NCBI GenBank assembly: GCA_001464625.1
Contig: LNFJ01000062.1
Coordinates: forward strand, 1-64,000
Direction of reading: 5' to 3'
Length of the DNA: 64,000 nt
Origin: Bacteroidia bacterium Ga0077558
GTDB lineage: Bacteria; Bacteroidota; Bacteroidia; Chitinophagales; Chitinophagaceae
A model generated the notes under the pieces. That model ran no database searches, was not told the origin of the DNA, and was given only the letters and a program-made list of their open reading frames with translations. The position numbers and the translations under genes were made by a program. Shown piece after piece: positions 37,127 through 46,051 of this stretch; position 1 is the stretch's first letter; each line of letters starts with the position of its first letter.

Positions 37127-37160
37127 GGGCCTGGGTAGAAACCCTGGCCCGTTTTTAATC
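37127..37160 (+). terminator. terminator after the polysaccharide deacetylase
   Basis: GGGCCTGGGT and ACCCTGGCCC pair with one T-T mismatch around an AGAA loop. The stem is followed by GTTTTT. Confidence 0.65.
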
Positions 37161-37203
37161 CGTACCCTATGAAAACTGGTTTAAAGGTATAATAATTTTT
37201 TAA

Positions 37204-38100
37204 TTACCGCAAAGTAATTTGTCTGGAAACTCCGTTTATTGTTACCACGGCAAGATTGTCGCAAGTGCCGTTTCCGAAGTCCAGAACGGCTACCCACGGG
37301 CCATTTGTATTCGTATTGCGGCGAACAGTACGTATTTTCCCTCTTACTATCCAGCGGCAATTAAACCTTTTAAACAGGGGTTCAATAATATTTGACTCCC
37401 AGGCTGCTATCAATCTACCCCTTTGTACCCGGCCATTTGCAGAACCCTCAATTTTAAAAACATCATCGAGCGGAACAAATGGGGTGGCCAAACCTTCCAG
37501 TTGAGTGATCACTTTATGGTTATTCCATTCTACAAAATTGCCACTTGGTTTGGTCAATTTGGCATTTGTAACGTCAACCGTAAACTGGCGGGTAGTATTT
37601 GATGAGCTGGTATTTTCGATTTTATGTGTGCCTTCTACTTTAATGGTGTCAACATAAAAACCATCAAAAGTGGTAGTGGCTATAGATCCCGGATTCAATA
37701 ACCGGCCGGTATAAACTGTAATGATTTTACCTCTTCTAAAGTGACCATCAAGTCCCCTGCATGGAGTTGGACCAAAGTCAATAACCACTTTTACAGGAAA
37801 TAGATCCGGAGGATTTAGCCTTGTAACGGTAACGGTATAACAAGGGCTAGGGTTTACACGATCGAGGCTACCTACACCTTCCATTCCCACTTCATTATTT
37901 ACTCCCATTGTTTCATCAAACACTTCGTTGAAAACAATTTCTGCCTCAGCATCCGCTTCGCTGGAAAGAACAGATGCTTCCTGTTGCTCTAATTCTTCAG
38001 CACTATCGAGGCTATTTTCTTTTTGGCAGGACACTACTAATAAAAGACTGGAAAAAAGGATTACGGTGAGGAGTTGGTTAAAACGGAAACAGGCTTTCAT
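37204..38100 (-). CDS. hypothetical lipoprotein
   Basis: From ATG 38100 the protein has 298 residues with a lipoprotein signal ending LLLVVSC (C25), then an acidic linker (EELEQQEAS, EADAEAE) and a beta-rich domain of about 220 residues. It is probably anchored to the outer membrane. I do not recognise a named family; similar lipoproteins are common in Bacteroidetes. It is monocistronic, convergent with the deacetylase and divergent from tatD. Confidence 0.75.
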   Translation of the reverse strand: MKACFRFNQLLTVILFSSLLLVVSCQKENSLDSAEELEQQEASVLSSEADAEAEIVFNEVFDETMGVNNEVGMEGVGSLDRVNPSPCYTVTVTRLNPPDLFPVKVVIDFGPTPCRGLDGHFRRGKIITVYTGRLLNPGSIATTTFDGFYVDTIKVEGTHKIENTSSSNTTRQFTVDVTNAKLTKPSGNFVEWNNHKVITQLEGLATPFVPLDDVFKIEGSANGRVQRGRLIAAWESNIIEPLFKRFNCRWIVRGKIRTVRRNTNTNGPWVAVLDFGNGTCDNLAVVTINGVSRQITLR

Positions 38101-38214
38101 AAACACAGTTTTAGAAATTTAATTAATTAACGGCTATAGGATGGTGTTTATTGACCAAAGTTTAAAGGTTTCTTAAATTTTTTTACAGAGTTTTGCTTCT
38201 GAAAAGCATTGAAA

Positions 38215-38982
38215 ATGACGCTGATAGACACCCATTCGCATATTTACCTGCCCGAATTTGAGCCTGAATTGGCAGAAATGCTGAAAAGAGCTGAAAAGGA
38301 GGGGGTTGGTAAAATATTAATGCCGGCGATAGATTCTTCAACTCACCAGCAGATGTTGGACACGGAGCAAAGCCATCCAGTTCAATGTATGAGTATGATG
38401 GGGCTGCACCCTTGCTATGTAAAAGAAAATTATAAAGCAGAGCTTGCCATTGCGAGGGCTTATTTGGAAAAGCAACACTTTAAAGCAGTAGGAGAGATTG
38501 GCCTCGATTTTTACTGGGACAAAACTTTTACCGAACAACAATATGCTGCATTCAATGAGCAAATTGAGTGGGCTTTGGGGTATTCTATTCCAATCGTTAT
38601 TCATTCCAGGGAGTCTACGGATGAGTGTATTGAAGTGGTAGCTGCCCATCAAAAAGGACAACTTACCGGAGTATTTCATTGTTTTTCCGGCGATACAGAG
38701 CAAGCACAAAAAATTATTGACCTTGGTTTTTATCTTGGAATAGGTGGTGTGCTAACATTTAAAAATTCAGGACTTGATAAAGTGATGGAGCATATGAGTT
38801 TGGAAAATGTAGTGTTGGAAACCGATGCGCCCTATTTAGCACCCGTTCCTTATCGGGGTAAAAGAAATGAACCATCGTATTTAAAATATGTGGTGGAGAA
38901 ACTAAGTACTATTAAGAATATATCTATAGAGGAAGTAGCGGAAATAACAACTGCAAATGCGGAGAAATTGTTTGGGATGTAA
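38215..38982 (+). CDS. tatD: TatD family metal-dependent hydrolase
   Basis: Metal-dependent nuclease/hydrolase of the TatD family (DNA 3'-5' exonuclease activity in E. coli). ATG 38215 puts the metal motif DTHSH at residues 5-9. Further landmarks are GEIGLDFYWD near 95, VIHSRES, GVFHCFSGD and the C-terminal ETDAPYLAP. The length of 255 residues is typical. It precedes tRNA-Ser, which lies on the opposite strand. Confidence 0.93.
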   Translation: MTLIDTHSHIYLPEFEPELAEMLKRAEKEGVGKILMPAIDSSTHQQMLDTEQSHPVQCMSMMGLHPCYVKENYKAELAIARAYLEKQHFKAVGEIGLDFYWDKTFTEQQYAAFNEQIEWALGYSIPIVIHSRESTDECIEVVAAHQKGQLTGVFHCFSGDTEQAQKIIDLGFYLGIGGVLTFKNSGLDKVMEHMSLENVVLETDAPYLAPVPYRGKRNEPSYLKYVVEKLSTIKNISIEEVAEITTANAEKLFGM

Positions 38983-39017
38983 AAACCCGCCAATACAAAA
39001 AATATGACGGGTTAGGG

Positions 39018-39104
39018 CGGAGACGAAGGGATTCGAACCCTTGATACAGTTTCCCGTATACACACTTTCCAGGCGTGCTCCTTCAACCACTCGGACACGT
39101 CTCC
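39018..39104 (-). tRNA. tRNA-Ser (GGA)
   Basis: On the minus strand the 87-nt sequence starts GGAGACGTGTCCGAGTGGTT and closes its acceptor stem with CGTCTCC. The anticodon arm is CACGC-CTGGAAA-GTGTG with anticodon GGA. A long variable arm (TATACGGGAAACTGTATC) marks a class II tRNA. The T arm is GGGTTCGAATCCC. The 3' CCA is not encoded. Confidence 0.95.
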
Positions 39105-39158
39105 ATTTAAAGGGCAGCAAAAATAGGGATTATTGCCGTAAGCTTGGTTATTTGAGAT

Positions 39159-39617
39159 TTACCAGTTATTCGCCTGGTCAGCATTCATTCTTTCTGATAC
39201 ATCCATTGGTTTGTGATCTTTCCAATCGGGATCATATTTTACAAACCAGGAAATCCAGAGGCTGCGACTTAGTCGCATTAACCAGGGTTGTAATACAATT
39301 AAAAGCAACGCATTAAAACCAAGCCACATAAAAAAGCGGTTATCGTTGGTGGAAATGCCAATTATAACATACCATGCTATAAAACTTGCTACACATATTG
39401 CAACTGCTAATGCGTAGCTAACATAACTAGTGCCATAATAAAAGCCTACTTCTATTTCGGTGGGTTGACCACAAACGATACATTCTTTATGCATCAGCAT
39501 ATTTTTCTTAAAACTAATGCTGGTGCCATGTTGAAATAACTTTCCTTCTCTGCAGCGGGGACAACGGCAACTTAATGTAGAAGATAAATAACCACGACTT
39601 GCTTTTTGCTCCGCCAT
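39159..39617 (-). CDS. DUF983 membrane protein
   Basis: 152 residues from ATG 39617 (MAEQKASRGYL). A zinc-ribbon-like CPRCREGKLF and a second pair HKECIVCGQP, then two hydrophobic helices (about 70-92 and 98-120), make the DUF983 pattern. It follows the thioredoxin stop by 1 bp, so it ends the YgaP-like / DUF6132 / thioredoxin / DUF983 operon. Function unknown; the redox and metal motifs fit its thioredoxin neighbour. Confidence 0.85.
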   Translation of the reverse strand: MAEQKASRGYLSSTLSCRCPRCREGKLFQHGTSISFKKNMLMHKECIVCGQPTEIEVGFYYGTSYVSYALAVAICVASFIAWYVIIGISTNDNRFFMWLGFNALLLIVLQPWLMRLSRSLWISWFVKYDPDWKDHKPMDVSERMNADQANNW

Positions 39618-39618
39618 T

Positions 39619-39945
39619 TTATTTGTTGGTTGAATGTTGTTCAATTATTTTTTTAAGTTGATTTGCCTGCACCACACCTGATTGCCGCCACAAAGATTTT
39701 CCCTTTTGAAATAACATCAGAGTGGGTACACTTTGCACCTGGTAAGCATTGGCCGCTGCCGGACTTTTATCAATATCAATTTTTATGATGCGGACTTTAT
39801 CGCCCATTTTCTGGTGTAATTTTTCTAAAATGGGTTTCATCATTTTACAAGGCCCACACCATTCCGCAAAAAAATCAACCAGCACCGGTGTGCTGCCATT
39901 GATGATTTCGCCAAAGCTCTCTCTTTTATTGTTTGTTGTCTGCAT
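39619..39945 (-). CDS. thioredoxin
   Basis: 108 residues from ATG 39945. Classic fold with [12 protein letters not shown] (C30, C33), IKIDIDKSP and the cis-proline motif QSVPTLMLF. It overlaps the end of the DUF6132 gene by 20 bp and is followed after 1 bp by the DUF983 gene, showing translational coupling. Probably a dedicated thiol reductant of the sulfur island rather than the general thioredoxin. A second thioredoxin is encoded at 41791 on the other strand. Confidence 0.93.
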   Translation of the reverse strand: MQTTNNKRESFGEIINGSTPVLVDFFAEWCGPCKMMKPILEKLHQKMGDKVRIIKIDIDKSPAAANAYQVQSVPTLMLFQKGKSLWRQSGVVQANQLKKIIEQHSTNK

Positions 39946-40138
39946 TTTTTTCTTTTTTAAACATACTGAACAACAATCCACCCATCAATGCCCCATAAGC
40001 GGTACTATTATGCCAGGTAGAAGTTATCTTACAAGTACCACTTTCGCATCCAATTTGTTGCCAATAAATGTAGCCGCCAATAGCACCCAGCAGCACACCG
40101 GCAATCAATAATCTATTATTTAGTACCCAATTCTTCAT
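39926..40138 (-). CDS. DUF6132 small membrane protein
   Basis: 70 residues ([20 protein letters not shown]...). Two short hydrophobic helices enclose a loop with [11 protein letters not shown], i.e. two cysteines four apart, and the protein ends in a lysine-rich tail. It matches the small DUF6132 proteins found beside YeeE and rhodanese genes in Bacteroidetes. It overlaps the genes on both sides (23 bp with the YgaP-like gene, 20 bp with the thioredoxin). Possible sulfur-relay or transport accessory; unproven. Confidence 0.75.
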   Translation of the reverse strand: MKNWVLNNRLLIAGVLLGAIGGYIYWQQIGCESGTCKITSTWHNSTAYGALMGGLLFSMFKKEKNADNKQ

Positions 40139-40370
40139 ATTCAATAGTTGAAGGAGTGGAAGAATTATTTTTTTTATTGGGTGTGTAACAGGCACCGCCT
40201 GCACAACAAACTCCATCAGTAAACAAGGCAATGGCTGTAAACAAACTACCCAAAACAATTCCGGCCACCTGACCCGATTGTATCGAAGAGTACAAAATTA
40301 AGCTACCTAATCCGACTCTGACGAATTTTAACGTTGTCCATCCACTGCGAAGCCTGTGTATCAGATTCAT
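40116..40370 (-). CDS. YgaP-like (DUF2892) small membrane protein
   Basis: 84 residues from ATG 40370. A basic start, two membrane helices (about 14-32 and 36-54), then a cytoplasmic CCAGGACYTP cysteine motif and a polar tail. The helices resemble the membrane part of YgaP-type rhodaneses (DUF2892) without the rhodanese domain. It is the first gene of a four-gene operon. A Crp-like dyad is centred 55 bp upstream of the start. Confidence 0.7.
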   Translation of the reverse strand: MNLIHRLRSGWTTLKFVRVGLGSLILYSSIQSGQVAGIVLGSLFTAIALFTDGVCCAGGACYTPNKKNNSSTPSTIEYEELGTK

Positions 40371-40416
40371 GTTATATATGTTTAAAGCAAATTTCTGTTG
40401 ATATTGTGAGCATAGC

Positions 40417-40432
40417 TGTGACAATTGTTACA
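40417..40432. promoter_or_regulatory. Crp-like site 1 (before YgaP-like gene)
   Basis: TGTGA-CAATTG-TTACA, a 16-bp near-perfect palindrome with one mismatched pair, centred 55 bp upstream of the start at 40370. Confidence 0.6.
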
Positions 40433-40441
40433 AATCAAAAA

Positions 40442-40465
40442 AGCGGTTGTTTTTTAACAACCGCT
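40442..40465 (-). terminator. terminator after sulfide:quinone oxidoreductase gene
   Basis: AGCGGTTGT and ACAACCGCT form a perfect 9-bp stem with a TTTTTA loop. On the minus strand the stem is followed by a T run. Confidence 0.8.
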
Positions 40466-40486
40466 ATACCATCCTGTACTCAGCAA

Positions 40487-41683
40487 TTACATTTTCCCCG
40501 GTAAGATTTTATTCCAGTACAGCCACGGAAGCAGTTTGGTTTTCATCAGGTACATACTCAACCTTTCTTTGCTCTGGTCAAACGGAAATGTTTCCATTGG
40601 TTTATTGTTATAATCAAACTCAGCTAATACCAATTTACCATAACCTGTTACTACCGGACAACTTGTGTAACCATTATAACTGCCGGTAATTGATTGCCCG
40701 GCCATCAGTGCTAATAAATTTTTAACTAACACAGGTGCCTGCTTACGAATGGCTGCACCCGTTCTGGAGGTTGGCAATGAAGAAGCATCACCCAGTGAAA
40801 ATATATTTGAAAATTTTACATGCTGCAAAGAATTTTTATCTACATCCACCCAACCGGCCGCATTTGCTAACGGACTATTCTTAACGAAATCAGGTGCACT
40901 TTGCGGCGGAGTTACATGTATCATGTCAAAATCAACTATATACTCTTTGTCTTTATTTTGTTCACCAAATCCCACAAACGTTGCTTTTTTATTTGGTCCG
41001 TCAATTGCCACCAGTTTAGTAAAAAAATTCATTTGAACGTTGTCTCTCTCAGCAACTTGTTTTAAAGTCTTTTCATATTTATCTACCCCAAAAAGACGGG
41101 TGCCCCCACTCCAATACTGGATTTCACTTTTATCAAATGTCCCATGCTTTTTAAAATAGTCTGCAGCCAGCCACATTATTTTATGTGGAGCACCGCCACA
41201 TTTTACCGGCGTATTTGGATTGGTGAAAAGAGCTTTTCCTCCTTTGAAATGGCTGAGGCATTCCCAGGTGTAAGGAGCCAGTTCGACACTGTAGTTGGAG
41301 CAAACACCATTTTTCCCCAGTGTTTCTTTTAATCCTTTTATTTCATGCCAGTTTAACTGAATGCCGGGAGCAACAATCAGGTACTGATAAGCGACGGTTT
41401 CGTTATTGTCTAATACTATAGTATTTGCTTCCGGTTGAAATGACGCAACTTTTTGTTTTATCCATTTTACTTTTTTAGGCATTACATCTGCCTCGTTGCG
41501 AATCGTTTTTTTTACATCAAATACACCTGCACCTACCAGGGTCCAGGCGGGCTGGTAATAATGCTTGTCGGAAGGTTCAATAATAGCAATATCTAAATCT
41601 TTATTTTTTCTCAACAACTGCGATGCTACTGAAATACCGGCATTACCGCCGCCGACAATTACGATTTGATGATTCGTTGTCAT
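40487..41683 (-). CDS. sulfide:quinone oxidoreductase-like flavoprotein
   Basis: FAD-dependent membrane-associated oxidoreductase predicted to oxidise sulfide to persulfide/sulfane sulfur and pass electrons to quinone. It has the dinucleotide motif VIVGGGNAGISVASQL at the N-terminus, the SQR-type HYYQPAWTLVGAG, catalytic-type cysteines in NGVCSNYS, PVKCGGAPHK and TSCPVVTGYG, and a hydrophobic C-terminal tail. 398 residues is normal for the bacterial SQR/FCC group. It is monocistronic, sharing a Crp-like site with the divergent thioredoxin. Confidence 0.9.
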   Translation of the reverse strand: MTTNHQIVIVGGGNAGISVASQLLRKNKDLDIAIIEPSDKHYYQPAWTLVGAGVFDVKKTIRNEADVMPKKVKWIKQKVASFQPEANTIVLDNNETVAYQYLIVAPGIQLNWHEIKGLKETLGKNGVCSNYSVELAPYTWECLSHFKGGKALFTNPNTPVKCGGAPHKIMWLAADYFKKHGTFDKSEIQYWSGGTRLFGVDKYEKTLKQVAERDNVQMNFFTKLVAIDGPNKKATFVGFGEQNKDKEYIVDFDMIHVTPPQSAPDFVKNSPLANAAGWVDVDKNSLQHVKFSNIFSLGDASSLPTSRTGAAIRKQAPVLVKNLLALMAGQSITGSYNGYTSCPVVTGYGKLVLAEFDYNNKPMETFPFDQSKERLSMYLMKTKLLPWLYWNKILPGKM

Positions 41684-41730
41684 GATACTATTTTTAGGAT
41701 AACAAGGTAGTCAGGATAAACCGTCAGATT

Positions 41731-41746
41731 TGTGACCATTGTCACC
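41731..41746. promoter_or_regulatory. Crp-like site 2 (between SQR and thioredoxin genes)
   Basis: TGTGA-CCATTG-TCACC lies between divergent genes. The centre is 55 bp from the SQR start and 53 bp from the thioredoxin start, so it could act on both. Confidence 0.65.
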
Positions 41747-41790
41747 CCCTAAAATTTTTATTCATCATTTATTTGTGTAAACTTTATTTC

Positions 41791-42156
41791 ATGCCTACTA
41801 TTCAAATGACAACACAGGACTTTAAAGAGAAAGTTTTTAACTATGAAACCGAGCAGGATTGGAAATACCTGGGTCAGTTACCTGCTATAATAGATTTTTA
41901 TGCAGATTGGTGTGGACCTTGTAAAATGGTAGCACCTATTTTGGAAGAACTTTCAAATGAGTATGAAGGCAGGATAGTTATTTATAAGATAAATACTGAT
42001 GTGGAGCAGGAATTATCATCCGTATTTGGAATTCAGAGTATTCCAACGATGCTTTTTATAGGAGCAGATGGAGAGCCAGTGATGCAGCCCGGTGCATTGC
42101 CTAAGCATGTTTTTCGCCAGGTAATAGAAGAAAAATTATTAAAAGCAACAGTGTAA
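41791..42156 (+). CDS. thioredoxin
   Basis: 121 residues from ATG 41791, with a short N-terminal extension (about 25 residues) before the fold. Active site FYADWCGPCKMV (C41, C44) and cis-proline IQSIPTMLF. Divergent from the SQR gene across a shared Crp-like dyad and followed after 2 bp by a methyltransferase gene. Likely reduces persulfides or protein disulfides made by the island. Confidence 0.93.
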   Translation: MPTIQMTTQDFKEKVFNYETEQDWKYLGQLPAIIDFYADWCGPCKMVAPILEELSNEYEGRIVIYKINTDVEQELSSVFGIQSIPTMLFIGADGEPVMQPGALPKHVFRQVIEEKLLKATV

Positions 42157-42158
42157 CT

Positions 42159-42761
42159 ATGCAGGAGTTCTGGAATAAGCGATACGCCGAAAATGAGATG
42201 GTGTTTGGATACAAGCCCAATCAGTTTTTTAAATTATTTATTGATTTACATATCAGTGGTACTTTGTTGCTTCCTGCAGAAGGTGAAGGAAGAAATGCAG
42301 TGTATGCAGCCGAAAAAGGCTGGCAGGTAGATGCGTTTGATTTTAGTGCAACAGCAAAAGAAAAGGCATTAAAATACGCAGCCAGTAAAAACGTACCAAT
42401 AAATTATACCCTGCAAAATATAGCTGAGTTTGTTGCTACAAAACAGTATGATGCTGTTGCATTGTGTTATGTTCATTTACCTGAACCGCTTCGCAATACA
42501 TTTCATCAGGAAGTTTATAAAGCGGTAAAGCCGGGTGGATTTATTTTTTTAGAAGCGTTTGCTAAAAATCAATTGCAGTATAATAGCGGTGGCCCAAAAG
42601 ATATTGATATGCTTTATGCCAAGGCCGATATCTGCAAAGATTTTCCTTTACTCGATTTTAAAACCTGTGAAGAAATGGAATTGGTATTGGATGAAGGTCC
42701 ATTCCATCAGGGGAAGGCAGCTGTATTGAGATTAATAGGGCAGAAGAATGAGGAGTTTTAA
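42159..42761 (+). CDS. class I SAM-dependent methyltransferase (TehB/TPMT-like)
   Basis: 200 residues starting with the Trp/Tyr-rich lid MQEFWNKRYAENEMVFG that is typical of thiopurine-methyltransferase/TehB-type enzymes. Motif I is degenerate-looking LLLPAEGEGRNAVYAAEKG, followed by VDAFDFSATAKEKA and KPGGFIFLEAF. Such enzymes methylate small thiols, selenium or tellurium compounds. It starts 2 bp after thioredoxin, so a thiol-related role is plausible. Its stop overlaps that of the convergent kelch-like gene within a TTAA. Confidence 0.88.
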   Translation: MQEFWNKRYAENEMVFGYKPNQFFKLFIDLHISGTLLLPAEGEGRNAVYAAEKGWQVDAFDFSATAKEKALKYAASKNVPINYTLQNIAEFVATKQYDAVALCYVHLPEPLRNTFHQEVYKAVKPGGFIFLEAFAKNQLQYNSGGPKDIDMLYAKADICKDFPLLDFKTCEEMELVLDEGPFHQGKAAVLRLIGQKNEEF

Positions 42762-44083
42762 TTTGAGTTAGTTTTAGTAAAGTACACTTTCCAGATAACC
42801 GGGGAAGCCCTGCTGGGTTCTGCCTCATTACTCCAAAAAACATTTGGAGCCCGGCTGTCGATACCACCTATTATATAACCAATCATTGTTGACTTCTTGC
42901 CCAGTTTGTTCAAATTCAATATACCGTTATTTGTATATAATGTTTCATTGCCAGGAATAAATTCAGCTGCAGCTCCGAAATACCCTGGCATTGTTTCCTG
43001 TAAGAGATATTCTTTTATTGAGTTTTGATTTCGCTCCACCACACTTATATGTTTTACAAAGGGCACATTACTGTCTGTAACCATCTTACCGGAGCTGTCT
43101 TTGTAATGCTGTGCAATGCCACCAAAGAAAACCGAGTACAAAGTTTTTGTATTGGTGTTATAAACAGGCAGGGTGGCTGTATGATAATGGCTGAATAGCT
43201 GGTGGAAGTTGGCTACTTCATGATGGCCAATTTCATTAATATCAATTACTGTCGTAAACGGAATATCTTTTCCATATTGAAAAACTCCAGAGTAAATCGA
43301 AAGTATTTCGTTGCCATTCGTATCTATTTGTGGCAGCAGATTATAATCTCTTCGATGCAGTTGTAGTGAATCGGTGATAGCGGAATAATTTTCTATTTCA
43401 AGTCTGCCATTTTTTTCACCAATACTAAATTTTCTTATCTGGTTGGTATATTCTTGCGAAAACCCGGGGCCATGGTCACGCCCATGTGGATTATACCGGC
43501 CATCAAATCGTTGGCCACCTACAAGGTAATAGAAGTTGCCCAATTTATTTAATCGTCCGCCGGTTACCGCCATTCTTTCATCAGCCAACTGATTTACAAA
43601 TGGAAGAATATCCTGATTTTTTATTATGGCATTTATCAGCTCCTTTACTTTTACACGAATGATAGCCGGATGGGTAATATGATTCTTTTTTGTTTCACTA
43701 TATCCGTAGCCACCAATGATCAGCAATTCGTTTCCTTGCAGAAAAAATTCCATGTTACTGCTTTGTAATTGTTCTGCTATTGTAGGCGGAAGTTTAAGGA
43801 TGCTTTTTTTCCATACTTTTTCCTTTTTTAAATCAATAACAACGATGTCTGTGTTATTATATTTTTTGCCAAAAGCGGCAAAAGGTTGTCTGCGATGAAG
43901 TCCGTCTGTTCTTCCGCCAATCAATACTACTTTGTCACCTTCTTTTGCCCAGGCATAGGATTGAATGCCTGTAAATTCAGCCGGAATTACCGGCTCCAAT
44001 TTTATTGAAAATGGCTGGGAAGTTTGGGCATTGGCAATAGGATTTAACAAAAGACAACTAATGGCAAAAAGAAAATTTTTCAT
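42758..44083 (-). CDS. secreted kelch-like beta-propeller protein
   Basis: 441 residues from ATG 44083 with a signal peptide (MKNFLFAISCLLLNPIANAQ). The rest shows repeated kelch-type glycine pairs and strands: VVLIGGRTDG, LLIIGGYGYS, YYLVGGQRFDG, YSVFFGGIAQ, MIGYIIGGIDS. This suggests a five- or six-bladed propeller in the periplasm or outside the cell. Earlier starts up to 44215 would add a charged leader and run into the YeeE gene. Function unknown; its place in the sulfur island may be incidental. Confidence 0.8.
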   Translation of the reverse strand: MKNFLFAISCLLLNPIANAQTSQPFSIKLEPVIPAEFTGIQSYAWAKEGDKVVLIGGRTDGLHRRQPFAAFGKKYNNTDIVVIDLKKEKVWKKSILKLPPTIAEQLQSSNMEFFLQGNELLIIGGYGYSETKKNHITHPAIIRVKVKELINAIIKNQDILPFVNQLADERMAVTGGRLNKLGNFYYLVGGQRFDGRYNPHGRDHGPGFSQEYTNQIRKFSIGEKNGRLEIENYSAITDSLQLHRRDYNLLPQIDTNGNEILSIYSGVFQYGKDIPFTTVIDINEIGHHEVANFHQLFSHYHTATLPVYNTNTKTLYSVFFGGIAQHYKDSSGKMVTDSNVPFVKHISVVERNQNSIKEYLLQETMPGYFGAAAEFIPGNETLYTNNGILNLNKLGKKSTMIGYIIGGIDSRAPNVFWSNEAEPSRASPVIWKVYFTKTNSN

Positions 44084-44159
44084 GGTGTACGTGGAATTAA
44101 AATTATTAACTGTCGGTCGCTGTTGAAATTCTTTATGTGATGAAGCATTTTTAGTGCTT

Positions 44160-44693
44160 TTAATGTGGAAGGCTACCTCTGAATTTTCCATACACCCAAG
44201 TTCCTGCAATAGCACTCAGCAATGTAATGATGATTACAGTTGCACCAGTTCCAATTTGTGCAAATAATGGGCCTGGACAAGCACCAGTAACTGCCCAACC
44301 TAAACCAAAAATCAAACCACCATAGATCTGTCCCTTGTTGAATTTTTTGTCTTCCAGCTTTATCTTTTCACCTTCTATTGATTTAGCATTGTATCTTTTT
44401 ATCAGCAACACACTAATCAAACCTACAACTACAGCAGAGCCAATTACTCCATACATATGGAAACTTTGCAGACGGAACATTTCCTGTATGCGAAACCAGG
44501 ATACGATTTCAGCTTTTACAAATACAATTCCAAATAGTATTCCCAGAATACCATATTTGATATTGGAAGAAAGCGGCTTGTCGAGTTCACTTTCGTTTAC
44601 ACACATGGCATTTTGCGAACGAACCTCGTAATCTGTGTTATCGGGTTGTGCTACAAAAGTTTTGTTGCTATCTATTATATCTTTTACTGACAT
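44160..44693 (-). CDS. YeeE/YedE family membrane protein (sulfur-compound transporter half)
   Basis: 177 residues with about 45 cytosolic residues and then four to five helices. The signature GWAVTGACPGPLFAQIG (cysteine in a GACPGP turn) is typical of the second half of YeeE/YedE proteins, which import thiosulfate. It follows the other half-size YeeE gene by 18 bp, so the pair likely makes one transporter (PmpA/PmpB arrangement). Confidence 0.88.
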   Translation of the reverse strand: MSVKDIIDSNKTFVAQPDNTDYEVRSQNAMCVNESELDKPLSSNIKYGILGILFGIVFVKAEIVSWFRIQEMFRLQSFHMYGVIGSAVVVGLISVLLIKRYNAKSIEGEKIKLEDKKFNKGQIYGGLIFGLGWAVTGACPGPLFAQIGTGATVIIITLLSAIAGTWVYGKFRGSLPH

Positions 44694-44711
44694 ATCAGTG
44701 AGTATTAATTG

Positions 44712-45275
44712 TTAGAGTTTTAAAATAAAAGGCAGAATTAAATTTGCCATGATAAAACCACCGGCCATAAAGCAACAAGTAGCAACTAATGAAGGCCATT
44801 GTAAATTGCTTAAGCCCATAATTGCATGACCGGAAGTGCAACCACCTGCATATCTTGTTCCAAATCCAACAAGGAAGCCGCCAATCACCATCATAAAAAT
44901 GCCTCTTACTGTCAACAACTCAGACCAGGAAAATAAATCTTTAGGAATAATGCTGTCATAATTAGTGACACCATAGGTGGCTAATTCCGTTGATAGTTTT
45001 GCATTAACCACCATCGGTTCCGGATTGGCTAATAATTGCGCCGCAATAATGCCTCCAACTAAAATACCGGCGACAAAAAATAAATTCCAAACTTCTTTTT
45101 TCCAATCATATTGAAAGAAAGGAATTTTTGAAGGTATGCAAGCCGCACATACATGGCGCAGGGAAGAAGAAATGCCAAATGATTTATTACCCAATAGTAA
45201 AAGGGCAGGCACTGTTAATCCAATAAGTGGTCCTGCTATATACCAGGGCCAGGGCTGTTTCAAAAAATCAAGCAT
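44712..45275 (-). CDS. YeeE/YedE family membrane protein (sulfur-compound transporter half)
   Basis: 187 residues with about five membrane helices. The signature GTRYAGGCTSGHAIMGLSNLQ holds the conserved cysteine thought to hand sulfur anions along the pore. It is the first gene of the YeeE pair and is preceded by a Crp-like dyad 52 bp upstream. With the second half (44160) it should move thiosulfate or a related sulfur ion across the inner membrane. Confidence 0.9.
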   Translation of the reverse strand: MLDFLKQPWPWYIAGPLIGLTVPALLLLGNKSFGISSSLRHVCAACIPSKIPFFQYDWKKEVWNLFFVAGILVGGIIAAQLLANPEPMVVNAKLSTELATYGVTNYDSIIPKDLFSWSELLTVRGIFMMVIGGFLVGFGTRYAGGCTSGHAIMGLSNLQWPSLVATCCFMAGGFIMANLILPFILKL

Positions 45276-45318
45276 GAATTATGTTTTTGCAAATGTGAGT
45301 TTACTAATCAGGATTAAA

Positions 45319-45334
45319 GGTGACTAATATCACC
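45319..45334. promoter_or_regulatory. Crp-like site 3 (before YeeE pair)
   Basis: GGTGA-CTAATA-TCACC, a perfect 5-bp-arm dyad, centred 52 bp upstream of the start at 45275. Confidence 0.65.
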
Positions 45335-45348
45335 ATTGCTTATTTTAG

Positions 45349-46050
45349 CTAGATGGTGAGATTCAGCATCAAAAAAAGCTGGTTGCGGTGCAAAGTATTA
45401 TTGGTATTCCGCTGAACTACCCATTGGTAACCAAGGTCAATGTCAGCATGCATGAATTTCCATTGCAGGGCATTATAAATTCTGTTCTGGTCGAAGCTGG
45501 TTTGCTGCTTTTGATTTTTTATCAGCACTTCGTTCGATAAAAAATAGTTGATACCTGTTGTTTTTTCTTTTTTATGTAAAGAAATGGTAAAGCTGTTTTG
45601 TAATCGATAACGAAATTGAGTGTAACTCTTGTTGTTATCAAAATCTATATATCGTACTTCTATCAAAAATCTATTCTTGTTTTTTATCCGGTTTAAATCA
45701 ACCGATTTGCTGGTGCCAGCCATTTGGCGAATCTCATTGGTTTGTTTTATCTCACCATTGTTATTAAGTATCTCATCATTTTTAAAATAGGCAAGGGGCG
45801 ACAAAATAATTTGCCATTGATTTTTCAGGCTATAATATACCCATGCTCTGAGACTTGTTGCCATTGGGTAGTGAAAAATATTTTTATCTCCGCTATTGTA
45901 ATCAGCCTGACGACGGTATTGTACATCCATACCAATTGACCAACTTTTGTTGACGGTTACTATTGTATTTAATTTACTCCAAAACTCAGTATGGTTTTGT
46001 GCTGTAGAAAAAATAGGAATGAAAAGAAAAATGAATAGCCTTTGCTTCAT
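45349..46050 (-). CDS. DUF2490-type outer-membrane beta-barrel protein
   Basis: 233 residues with a signal peptide (MKQRLFIFLFIPIFSTAQN), then alternating aromatic/polar strands characteristic of a small barrel (FWSKLNTIVTVNKSWSIGMD, SYTQFRYRLQNSFTI) and a C-terminal aromatic-hydrophobic strand. It matches the DUF2490 pattern. It starts 1 bp after the small rhodanese gene and is therefore in that operon. Transport across the outer membrane is possible but unproven. Confidence 0.75.
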   Translation of the reverse strand: MKQRLFIFLFIPIFSTAQNHTEFWSKLNTIVTVNKSWSIGMDVQYRRQADYNSGDKNIFHYPMATSLRAWVYYSLKNQWQIILSPLAYFKNDEILNNNGEIKQTNEIRQMAGTSKSVDLNRIKNKNRFLIEVRYIDFDNNKSYTQFRYRLQNSFTISLHKKEKTTGINYFLSNEVLIKNQKQQTSFDQNRIYNALQWKFMHADIDLGYQWVVQRNTNNTLHRNQLFLMLNLTI

Positions 46051-46051
46051 C

